Part shown: positions 1 to 5,482 of the stretch, piece after piece | How positions within the stretch are numbered: the stretch's first letter is position 1 | Layout of the letters: every line of letters starts with the position of its first letter | Source of the DNA: Hyphomicrobiales bacterium | GTDB taxonomy: Bacteria; Pseudomonadota; Alphaproteobacteria; Rhizobiales; Beijerinckiaceae | Direction of reading: 5' to 3' | DNA: 11,571 nucleotides | Assembly: GCA_028290125.1 (NCBI GenBank) | Contig: JAQGKM010000068.1 | Location: 1 to 11,571, forward strand | Translations under genes and position numbers: made by a program | The notes under the pieces: model-generated | Told to the model about the DNA's origin: nothing | Databases searched by the model: none | The model's input: the letters and a program-made list of their open reading frames with translations, nothing else

Positions 1-608
1 ATGACGCCCTTGCCCTGGTCGACCGCGAGCGAATTCCACGGACTGCCGACACAAAAACCGTCGATCAGCCCCTTGTCCATGCAATCGACCATGTAGGGAG
101 GCGGCACGACGACGATCTCGACGTCGCTGTCCGGATCGATCCCGCCCAGCGCGAAGAACTTGCGCAGCAGAATGGTGTGCGACGAGAACGGAAAGGTGGA
201 CGCGAAGGTCAGCGCCCGCCCGCCCGACGCGCAGCGTGCGGCGACCAACCCGCCGAGCGCCTGCGCGGACGCCTGTGCGCTGTCGAGCGCCCTGTCGCCG
301 ACAGCGGCGATCTCGCGGGCGAGCGCCGGCGAGACGGTGAGCGCATTTCCGTTGGCGTTGAGGACGAAGACGGCCTTCAGCTCGCGGCGCAGCTGCCCCA
401 TGCCGAGGCTCGTGGCGACGGCGAGCGGCGCCAGCATGTGGGCGGCGTCGATATGACCGACGGCGAGCCGGTCGCGCAGCGTCGCCCAGGAGACCTCCCG
501 TTGCAGGTTGAGCCGCAGGCCCTCGTTGTCGGCGAAACCGAACTCGGCGGCGGCGATCAGCGTCGCGGCGTCTGTCAGGGGGAGGTAGCCGATGCTGACG
601 TCGATCAT
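1..608 (-). CDS. nasS: NasS-type nitrate/nitrite sensor, NrtA/CmpA-like (partial, 3' end outside window)
   Basis: This gene runs off the left edge; the first 202 codons are present, about half of the usual length of roughly 400 residues. The protein starts MIDVSIGYLPLTDAATLIAA and has no signal peptide. That fits a cytoplasmic sensor rather than the lipoprotein receptor NrtA of a nitrate ABC importer. It carries family landmarks such as W41-ATLRDRL, the stretch GHIDAAHMLAPLAVATSLGMG, and a CVGSPWN motif near the window edge, where ABC-associated NrtA proteins usually have CVGEPWN. The start codon overlaps the stop of nasT as ATGA, so the two genes are almost certainly translationally coupled. 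In characterised systems (Azotobacter, Paracoccus, Bradyrhizobium) NasS binds NasT without nitrate or nitrite and releases it when the anion binds. The function here is transferred from the family and from this gene pairing; an ABC-transporter binding protein is the less likely alternative. Confidence 0.82.
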   Translation of the reverse strand, partial: MIDVSIGYLPLTDAATLIAAAEFGFADNEGLRLNLQREVSWATLRDRLAVGHIDAAHMLAPLAVATSLGMGQLRRELKAVFVLNANGNALTVSPALAREIAAVGDRALDSAQASAQALGGLVAARCASGGRALTFASTFPFSSHTILLRKFFALGGIDPDSDVEIVVVPPPYMVDCMDKGLIDGFCVGSPWNSLAVDQGKGV

Positions 609-1189
609 CCGAGCAGCTCCGAGGCGGTGATGACGGATTGCGCGATCTGCGCGATGCGGCGCTTCTTGTTCATCGCGGTGGTGCGCAGCAGCGCGTAGGC
701 GGACTCCTCCGACAAGCCCTTGGCCTTCATGAGGATCGCCTTGGCGCGATCGATCGTCTTGCGGTCCTCCAGCGCGTTGCGGGCGGCGTACAGCTCGGTC
801 TCCAGCCGCTCGTAGGCGCGAAACCGCGTAACGCACATTTCGACGATGGTCTTCACCCTGTCGCGCCGCAGGCCATCGACGACATAGGCCGACACCCCGG
901 CCTCGATGGCGGCGCGGGTCTGGTCGGAATCCGACTGATCGACGAACATGGTCACCGGACGCTTCACGAGCCGGCTGACCAGGAACATCTGCTCGAGCGT
1001 GTCACGCTGCGGATTGGCGAGGTCGATGACGACGATGTCGGGATCGATTTCACCGATGCGCGCGATGAGCCGGTCGGTCGTGTCGAGACGCTGCACGCGC
1101 GTGAAACCCGCCTCCCGCAAGCCATCCTCGATGATGGCGGCGCGGATCGGACTGTCGTCGACGATGAGGGCTTTCAGCTCGGAGTCCAT
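605..1189 (-). CDS. nasT: NasT, ANTAR-domain transcription antiterminator of nitrate assimilation
   Basis: The protein has 194 residues. Residues 5-110 form a receiver-like domain, with D11-D12 and D56 at the acidic pocket and T80 after strand 4. The lysine expected near the end of strand 5 is replaced by aspartate (AYVVD105GL). Residues about 133-189 form an ANTAR RNA-binding domain (LEDRKTIDRAKAILMKAKGLSEESAYALLRTTA). In the known NasS-NasT systems NasT binds a two-hairpin leader RNA and prevents termination upstream of nitrate reductase genes, and is held inactive by NasS rather than controlled by a kinase; the missing lysine agrees with that. The start was chosen at MDSELKALIVDDSP because a receiver domain begins there. 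A longer in-frame reading to 1375 adds 62 residues of non-family sequence across the intergenic region. No NasT leader target is visible in this window. Confidence 0.88.
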   Translation of the reverse strand: MDSELKALIVDDSPIRAAIIEDGLREAGFTRVQRLDTTDRLIARIGEIDPDIVVIDLANPQRDTLEQMFLVSRLVKRPVTMFVDQSDSDQTRAAIEAGVSAYVVDGLRRDRVKTIVEMCVTRFRAYERLETELYAARNALEDRKTIDRAKAILMKAKGLSEESAYALLRTTAMNKKRRIAQIAQSVITASELLG

Positions 1190-1313
1190 CGCAAGAGCCC
1201 TAGCAGTTTGCGTGCCGGATGGGGAGTGCGCGCAGAACAACAAGCTTGAGCTGACCCACAATCGGGTCGCTCGTGCGTTGCCGTGGTGACGAAGCAATGG
1301 CTGGAGCAAGAAA

Positions 1314-1820
1314 ATGGCCCCGCGGAACGGGCGTGCGACGGACGTCCGCTGCCCGACGAAGATCGGACTGATCACGGGAGCTCTCGGGTTCGCGGTGCTT
1401 GCCGGGACCGCTGGCGGCGTACAGGCCGGCCTGCTCGATGCGCTTTTCGGCGGTGGACGCTCCTACGCGCCGCCGGCATATGACGCACCGTCGCCCTATT
1501 ACGCGCCGCGCTACTACGACGAAGACGTGCCGCGCACGCGCCGTCGCGGACGCGACGACCGCTCCTCGACCTCAGACACCAACATCGAAGTGCCGCCGGC
1601 CCTGCAAAGCGCCACCTGCTGCAAGAATGGCGAAGACCCGATGCGCGCCCTGCTCAACGACGACACGCTGATGCGCGGCGACGTCGTGATGACGCCCGAA
1701 GGACTGCGCACGTTCATCGGCGCGCGGGCGCCGCATTCCGCGCGCGACTTCCAGCCGGTCGGACGCTCGACGTCGATCTCGGCGACGCGCCGCAAGGAAT
1801 TGCTGGCGCTCGACCGCTGA
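1314..1820 (+). CDS. Small secreted protein of unknown function with CC-x-x-GEDP motif
   Basis: This is a 168-residue protein I cannot name. Residues 1-38 look like a Sec signal peptide: a basic N-terminus with R4, R7, R12 and K16, a hydrophobic core IGLITGALGFAVLAG, and a likely cleavage after VQA38. The next 50 residues form a low-complexity linker rich in Tyr and Pro (YAPPAYDAPSPYYAPRYYDE), then a basic patch RTRRRGRDDR. The C-terminal half is more globular, with C102-C103, GEDP, LLNDDTLMRGDVV and TPEGLRTFIGARAPHSARDFQPV. The line DDTLMRGDVVMTPEGLRTF resembles a conserved C-terminal module I recall in small exported rhizobial proteins, but no function is known to me. GGAG ends 7 bases before the ATG. 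It is divergent from nasT (124-base gap). Expected location is the periplasm. Confidence 0.72.
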   Translation: MAPRNGRATDVRCPTKIGLITGALGFAVLAGTAGGVQAGLLDALFGGGRSYAPPAYDAPSPYYAPRYYDEDVPRTRRRGRDDRSSTSDTNIEVPPALQSATCCKNGEDPMRALLNDDTLMRGDVVMTPEGLRTFIGARAPHSARDFQPVGRSTSISATRRKELLALDR

Positions 1821-1856
1821 CGCTCAGGCAGCGACGCGGTTAAGCAAAAATGTCTG

Positions 1857-1884
1857 TGCACACGTGTAAAAACACACATGTGCA
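1857..1884. repeat. Imperfect inverted repeat (11-base arms) in the 1821-1939 gap
   Basis: Arms TGCACACGTGT (1857-1867) and ACACATGTGCA (1874-1884) pair at 10 of 11 positions around the loop AAAAAC. The AT-rich loop and local sequence differ from the GC-rich surroundings. There is no T-run downstream on the plus strand, so it is a poor terminator. It lies 37 bases downstream of the secreted-protein gene and 55 bases before the next start, so it may be an operator or an RNA hairpin in the leader of the four-cysteine protein. Function is not established. Confidence 0.5.
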
Positions 1885-1939
1885 AACAGGTCCTCAACCG
1901 ACGCCTGCCATGCTTCCACCTTGTCGCAACAGGTGGACC

Positions 1940-2209
1940 ATGAGCGCGCAGGACAGGCCTTCTCCCGACGCCCGCAATTGCAGCAATTGCCGGTATCTTT
2001 CGTTCACGCCCGGCGCTGACCTGCGCTGCGCGGATCCGGCCTCGCACGACTTCGATCATGCGGTCCAGCCGGGCGGAACATGCGGCCGTTTCCAGATCAG
2101 TTTCGCGGCGGCCAAGCTGCTTGCCTTCCGCAATGGCGCCAGCGGCTTCGAGCCGTGGGAGCTGGCGATGCACCGCCACCTCGCGCCACGCTCCGGCGCG
2201 CCGAGTTAA
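1940..2209 (+). CDS. Small four-cysteine protein, probable metal (zinc) binding, function unknown
   Basis: This is an 89-residue protein I do not recognise by name. Four cysteines are spaced C14-x2-C17-x12-C30-x17-C48. This resembles a single zinc-ribbon-like or Fe-S-like knuckle: the first pair sits in RNCSNCRYL and the last in GGTCGRF. The rest is helical and ends with WELAMHRHLAPR. No signal peptide or membrane segment is seen, so it is probably cytoplasmic. The start at MSAQDR was chosen because AGGTGG lies 4-5 bases upstream. An upstream in-frame ATG at 1850 lacks a ribosome binding site and would translate through the inverted repeat at 1857-1884. The gene is followed by a strong terminator. 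A regulatory or chaperone-like role is possible but is only a guess. Confidence 0.65.
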   Translation: MSAQDRPSPDARNCSNCRYLSFTPGADLRCADPASHDFDHAVQPGGTCGRFQISFAAAKLLAFRNGASGFEPWELAMHRHLAPRSGAPS

Positions 2210-2235
2210 GGGCTCGTCCGTGACGGCGCACTATT

Positions 2236-2270
2236 AAAAAAGGCGCGGCCAGCTGGCCGCGCCTTTTCTT
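2236..2270. terminator. Bidirectional intrinsic terminator, perfect palindrome
   Basis: Positions 2238-2267 form a perfect 30-base palindrome: an A-run, the GC-rich stem GGCGCGGCC, centre AGCT, the mirrored GGCCGCGCC, and a T-run. It has A-rich and T-rich flanks on both sides, so it can stop transcription from either direction. It lies between the convergent four-cysteine gene (stop at 2209) and the minus-strand double-cupin gene (stop at 2288), exactly where a shared terminator is expected. Confidence 0.93.
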
Positions 2271-2287
2271 CATCGCAGGATGAAAGC

Positions 2288-3508
2288 TTACATCACGTTG
2301 CCGACGGCGTCGCCCGCGGCGGCGTCCGTGTAGAATTCCGGCAGCATGCGCGACGACACGCCTTCCGCCGCGAGGCGTTCAGCGAATTCCTTACGCAGAT
2401 GCGGATCTTCATCGGAATACGGAATGGCGCTGCCGCCCTTCTTCAGGTCGATGGCGCCGTAATCCATGATCGCTTCGCCCGGCAGGCCGGCCTTGCGCGA
2501 ACGCTGGTTGTTCGGGCCATGCCAGGCCGACACGCGCAGCGGATCCTTCGAGATGCCGAAGTGCTGGTGGAACCAGTCGCCCGACATCGGGGCCGCCGAG
2601 ACAAGGCCGCCGTATTCGTAGTCCTGACGCTTCACCATGTCGCCACGTCCGGCTTCCCACGGCTGCATGCCGAGTTCCGCGGGCCAGGTGTATGTGTAGC
2701 CCTTGCCCTTGAGGCAGAGCAGGACCGCCGCCGACGCGTGCTTGTGCGCCTTCGAGTAGCGGCCCGTCTCATGCTGGCCGATCCAGAAGTAGAAGCGGTT
2801 GCCGGCCATGTGCGGCTCGACGCGGCGGTAGCCGGGCGAACGGCGGTTGTCGAGCGGCAGCTCGCAGTTGATCAGGTCGGGAATGAAGTTCGTGCGGCGC
2901 ATGGCGAGGCCACGCACCGGATCGGGCTCGACGTCCTCGACAGACTTGAAGAAGTCGTCATCGCCCGAGTAACGATCCGTGAAGTTGAAATCGTTGTTGA
3001 AGATGAAGTTCACGTTGTCGAACAGGTTCATCACGTTCGGCGCGGTGGTGCCGCAGTAAATCAGCGCGGGCGAGTTCGTCGCGTTGACGAAGCGATGGCT
3101 GGCGTTGAGCGGGATCGAGAAGGTCGAGCCCTTCTGCCATTCGAACGTCTGCTTCTTGGAGCCCTCGGTCCACACTTCCGTGGAGCCGCGGCCTTCGACA
3201 ATGAAGCAGACCTTCTCGTACATGTGCTTGTCGACGTTCAGCGCGCCGCCAGCCGGCACTTCGACGACATAGGAGCCCCAGAGGCCCTCGGTGCCGAACA
3301 GCTGGATGTAGGAGCCGCGACCGACCAGCAGCTTCCACGGCTTCAGCTAGATGTAGAGGACCGTGCGCACGCCGATGTTGCGATAGCAGGGGATGCCTTC
3401 CGCCTCGATGAACTTGTCGTAGGGCATCGGCGGCCGCTTGAACTTGCCGAAGCCGGCGCTTTCGCCAGCCTTGGGCTCGTGCCAATGGGAGGGGGCGTCA
3501 TGCGGCAT
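2288..3508 (-). pseudogene. Double-cupin protein related to gentisate-type dioxygenases, interrupted by an in-frame amber codon
   Basis: Read through, the gene encodes 406 residues from MPHDAPSHWHEPKAGESAGF (ATG at 3508, AGGA 5 bases upstream) to a TAA at 2288-2290. Codon 54 (bases 3349-3347) is TAG, inside GVRTVLYI*LKPWKLLVGRG. The flanking sequence stays in frame and family-like on both sides, so one base change (for example CAG or GAG to TAG) explains it, with no frameshift. The first cupin (about 80-170) has KH95MYEK and VEGRGSTEVW. The second (about 240-330) has AH255KH257ASAAVLLCLKGKG and H314QH316FG, candidate metal ligands. Such bicupins often act on phenolic rings or keto acids, but the substrate cannot be read here. 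A GTG at 3259 could restart translation but lacks a ribosome binding site and would drop 83 residues. Nonsense mutation, sequence error and suppression all remain possible. Confidence 0.75.
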
Positions 3509-3585
3509 GGGATCCTCGCTGTTCTTTTGTTGTCGGGCTGCTCCGGGAGGAAGGGGCGCTGGGCCTCGACTTTCGGAGAAGGTCA

Positions 3586-3600
3586 GTCTGATTAGCAGAC
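3586..3600. promoter_or_regulatory. Short inverted repeat upstream of the double-cupin gene, possible operator
   Basis: GTCTG (3586-3590), spacer ATTAG, CAGAC (3596-3600): perfect 5-base arms with a 5-base spacer, 78 bases upstream of the cupin start and in the gap after the short coiled-coil gene. On the minus strand it reads GTCTGCTAATCAGAC. Its GCTAATCAG core differs by one base from GCTAATCGG in the TetR-type site at 4877-4891. A perfect 5-5-5 repeat is expected by chance fairly often, so this is a weak call. Confidence 0.3.
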
Positions 3601-3631
3601 GCTTTCCTGCGTTCCAAGGGGGCGCGACGCG

Positions 3632-3826
3632 TCAGCCGCCGCCCCGGTTGGCTTCCTCCCGCAGGACGCCCAGCTGGGCGGCGAGCGGTTCGAGGCGGGC
3701 CAGCCAGCGCGCGAGTTCGCGTTTGACGTCGAGGTCGGATTGCTCCTCCTCGATCCGGCGCACCTTTTCCTGCAACGCGGCGGCGAGCTCCGCCGCCTCC
3801 CGCCAGGACTTGTCGTGATCATACAT
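3632..3826 (-). CDS. Short acidic/basic helical protein, predicted coiled coil, function unknown
   Basis: This is a 64-residue protein (65 if the preceding ATG at 3829 is used). The sequence is almost wholly helix-forming with heptad-like hydrophobic spacing: WREAAELAAALQEKVRRIEEEQSDLDVKRELARWLARLEPLAAQLGVLREEANR. It has no signal peptide or cysteines. GGAGG at 3838-3834 is a strong ribosome binding site, 7 bases before the second of two adjacent ATGs and 4 bases before the first, so the second start was chosen. The charged residue pattern and the good ribosome binding site make it more than a chance frame. It sits 76 bases downstream of the tetR stop and 123 bases upstream of the double-cupin start, all on the same strand. 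No function is proposed. Confidence 0.55.
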   Translation of the reverse strand: MYDHDKSWREAAELAAALQEKVRRIEEEQSDLDVKRELARWLARLEPLAAQLGVLREEANRGGG

Positions 3827-3904
3827 CATTCAGCCTCCACATGGCTGGCATTTAACGCGCAACCGGCGCGTCGCGCCATGATCTCATCCATCTTGACCGA
3901 TGTC

Positions 3905-4456
3905 TCAGCCTGCGCTTTGCGCAATGCCCTGAAGCAAGGCGTAGACCGCAAAGCGAAACGCTTCGTCGTGCGGACCCGTTGCGGGCGCCGAGCCGTCAAT
4001 CTCGAGCCGGACCAGCCCATGCAGCATGGCCAGCATGGCGTGGGCGGCGGATGCGCCCTGCCCGGCGCCCGCGATCTTGGCAAGCGCCGTCTCGAACGGA
4101 GCCAGCGCCGCCCGCTCGGCTCCCCGACCGGCGTCCTGCAGGGCGGGATCGAAAATCAGCCGGTAGATGTCCGGACATTCGGCGCTGAAGGCCCGGAAGG
4201 CGTTGGCCATGCGCATCGCCGCCGGTGCCGGCGCCTGGCCCTGTGCCGCGGCGGCCAGCCGTGCGCCAAGATCGGCCAAAGCCTGCGCCCGCACGGCGCG
4301 CAGCAGCGCAGCCTTGTCGGCGAACCTTTTATAGAGCGATGGCGCCTGCACCCCCACGGCGGCCGCCACGGCGCGCTGCGTCAGCCGCGTCGCACCATGC
4401 AGCACGATGATCAGGCGCGCGGCCTCGACGATTTGCGCATCGCTGGTCTTGGTCAC
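3905..4456 (-). CDS. TetR/AcrR-family transcriptional regulator
   Basis: The protein has 183 residues, a usual length for the family. The N-terminal helix-turn-helix lies at about residues 25-46 (LTQRAVAAAVGVQAPSLYKRFADKAALLRAV), with the Y-K-R-F-x-x-K-x-x-L-L signature of the family. The rest is an Ala-rich helical ligand-binding and dimerisation domain with DIYRLIF near its start. Translation starts at GTG (4456-4454), which overlaps the stop of the DUF4260 gene as GTGA, so the two proteins are made from one transcript by coupling. It probably represses its own operon: a good inverted repeat lies at 4877-4891, 16 bases upstream of the first gene. The inducer is unknown; the membrane protein partner may be its main target. 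Confidence 0.85.
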   Translation of the reverse strand: MTKTSDAQIVEAARLIIVLHGATRLTQRAVAAAVGVQAPSLYKRFADKAALLRAVRAQALADLGARLAAAAQGQAPAPAAMRMANAFRAFSAECPDIYRLIFDPALQDAGRGAERAALAPFETALAKIAGAGQGASAAHAMLAMLHGLVRLEIDGSAPATGPHDEAFRFAVYALLQGIAQSAG

Positions 4457-4860
4457 GCAACCGCCTTTTTGGCCGGGCCGAGCGCGCCCAGATGCGTGTC
4501 CTGAAAGCTCGACGCATATTTCAGCCCGTAGCCGAGCATGCGGTCAAAACCGATATGCGCCACCCAGATCAACGCGACACCGATGTACGGCTCCAGCCCC
4601 ATCGACCAGGCGAAGACGCCCAGCACCGCTGCACAGGCCTCAGTGTGGAAGAGGTTGTACGCGAAAGCCCCCACGGACGGGCCGGCCAGATAGGCGAGGA
4701 AGCTGACGTCGGGCGCAAGGAACAGGGCGAAGTAGCCCATCGGCGAGAAGCCGAGAACGACATAAGCGAAGGACGCCAGAAGGAAGATCACCGCGCCTTC
4801 GAGACGCAGAAGGAGACGGGGGCCGCCGACGACGGCGGGCGGGGCAATGGTGATCGACAT
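4453..4860 (-). CDS. DUF4260 family integral membrane protein
   Basis: This is a 135-residue protein with four likely membrane segments at about 20-38 (LEGAVIFLLASFAYVVLGF), 42-60, 62-85 and 90-108. Between them are family-like motifs SPMGYFALFLAPD, YNLFHTEA and WVAHIGFDRMLGYGLKY. H72 and H102 within or next to helices are conserved-looking polar residues. I recognise the pattern as DUF4260, whose function is not known. GGGAG lies 6-7 bases upstream of the ATG. It is the first gene of a two-gene operon with the TetR regulator downstream (4-base overlap), a layout common for a regulated exporter or small-molecule stress protein. That link is inference. Confidence 0.85.
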   Translation of the reverse strand: MSITIAPPAVVGGPRLLLRLEGAVIFLLASFAYVVLGFSPMGYFALFLAPDVSFLAYLAGPSVGAFAYNLFHTEACAAVLGVFAWSMGLEPYIGVALIWVAHIGFDRMLGYGLKYASSFQDTHLGALGPAKKAVA

Positions 4861-4876
4861 GGAAATCTCCCGAACG

Positions 4877-4891
4877 GCTAATCGGGTTAGC
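4877..4891. promoter_or_regulatory. Probable TetR operator
   Basis: GCTAATCGGGTTAGC is a near-perfect 15-base palindrome: arms GCTAA/TTAGC pair fully and 12 of 14 non-central positions are symmetric. It lies 16 bases upstream of the DUF4260 start, in the 84-base divergent gap, where repressor binding would block transcription of the DUF4260-tetR operon and might also reach the divergent UPF0178 promoter. Size and symmetry fit TetR-family sites; binding is inferred. Confidence 0.62.
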
Positions 4892-4910
4892 TTCGACCGT
4901 CACCCTGCGC

Positions 4911-4939
4911 TTGGCAAGCTGACGCCGGGCTGTTTTAAG
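4911..4939 (+). promoter_or_regulatory. Candidate sigma-70 promoter for the UPF0178 gene, giving a leaderless mRNA
   Basis: TTGGCA (4911-4916), a 17-base spacer, and TTTAAG (4934-4939) match 5/6 and 4/6 of the consensus hexamers. The expected start of transcription, 6-7 bases after the -10 box, falls on or next to the ATG at 4945. No Shine-Dalgarno sequence precedes that ATG, which agrees with a leaderless transcript. Confidence 0.45.
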
Positions 4940-4944
4940 ACGCC

Positions 4945-5418
4945 ATGGCCAGCCCCATCCTGATTTTCATCGACGCTGACGCCTGCCCCGTGAAGGAAGA
5001 GACCTACCGGGTCGCGGAACGCTACGGGCTGAAGGTGTTTGTCGTCGCCAATTCCTTCATCAACACGCCCCGCACCCCGATGATCGAGCGGGTCATCGTG
5101 CCGGCCGGGCCCGACATCGCCGACGACTGGATCGCCGAACGCGCGGCCCCGGGCGCCATCGTCATCACGGCCGACATTCCGCTGGCGGCGCGCTGCGTGA
5201 AGGCCGGCGCCGAGGTGCTCGGGCCGACCGGGCGCGCCTTCAACGAGGCCTCGATCGGCATGGCGCTGGCGACCCGCAACCTGATGGACGACCTGCGCTC
5301 GGCGGGCGAGACGACGCGCGGTCCAAAACCCTTTGCGCCGCGGGATCGCTCCAACTTCCTGTCGGCGCTCGACACGGCCGTGCAGCGGCTGAAGCGCGCA
5401 GGCCATCCCGCAAGCTGA
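4945..5418 (+). CDS. YaiI/YqxD family protein (UPF0178, DUF188)
   Basis: The protein has 157 residues, close to the 150 or so of E. coli YaiI. It begins with the family hallmark FIDADACPVKEE (D10 and D12, probable metal-binding acidic residues), then VVANSF, IVITADIPLAARCVKAGAEVLGPTGRAF, and MALATRNLMDDLR. The fold is PIN-like/NYN-like in related proteins, suggesting a nuclease-type or nucleotide-handling activity, but the biochemical role of the family is not established to my knowledge. It is cytoplasmic, with no signal peptide. The start is set by the family's short lead before DADACP. It is divergent from the DUF4260-tetR operon and 64 bases upstream of the Bug receptor gene, with which it may or may not be co-transcribed. 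Confidence 0.9.
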   Translation: MASPILIFIDADACPVKEETYRVAERYGLKVFVVANSFINTPRTPMIERVIVPAGPDIADDWIAERAAPGAIVITADIPLAARCVKAGAEVLGPTGRAFNEASIGMALATRNLMDDLRSAGETTRGPKPFAPRDRSNFLSALDTAVQRLKRAGHPAS

Positions 5419-5443
5419 CGCTTCAGCCAGACTGGCCCGGCGA

Positions 5444-5467
5444 TTGCGTATTCGCGAAGATACGCAA
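5444..5467. promoter_or_regulatory. Perfect inverted repeat just upstream of the receptor gene's ribosome binding site
   Basis: TTGCGTAT (5444-5451) and ATACGCAA (5460-5467) are perfect 8-base arms around TCGCGAAG, with a second small palindrome TTCGCGAA overlapping the centre. It ends 2 bases before the GGAG (5470-5473) of the Bug-type receptor. It could be an operator for a regulator or an RNA hairpin that controls ribosome access. There is no T-run, so a terminator for the UPF0178 gene is unlikely. Confidence 0.5.
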
Positions 5468-5482
5468 CCGGAGACCGGCAGA

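Noticed and set aside
1248..1272. Inverted repeat GAGCTGACCC / GGGTCGCTC between nasT and the secreted-protein gene
   Set aside because: It needs a bulge and has short arms; repeats of this quality are common by chance in GC-rich DNA.
1190..1375. An N-terminal extension of nasT to 1375
   Set aside because: The extension covers the intergenic region and the start of the divergent gene and has no family sequence.
2288..3259. Reading the double-cupin gene as an intact gene from the GTG at 3259
   Set aside because: No ribosome binding site precedes it, and family-like sequence continues upstream for 83 codons past the amber codon to a good ATG with AGGA.
2399..3595. A 398-codon plus-strand open frame opposite the double-cupin gene
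   Set aside because: The minus strand encodes recognisable cupin motifs; the plus-strand translation is low in structure and lacks a ribosome binding site.
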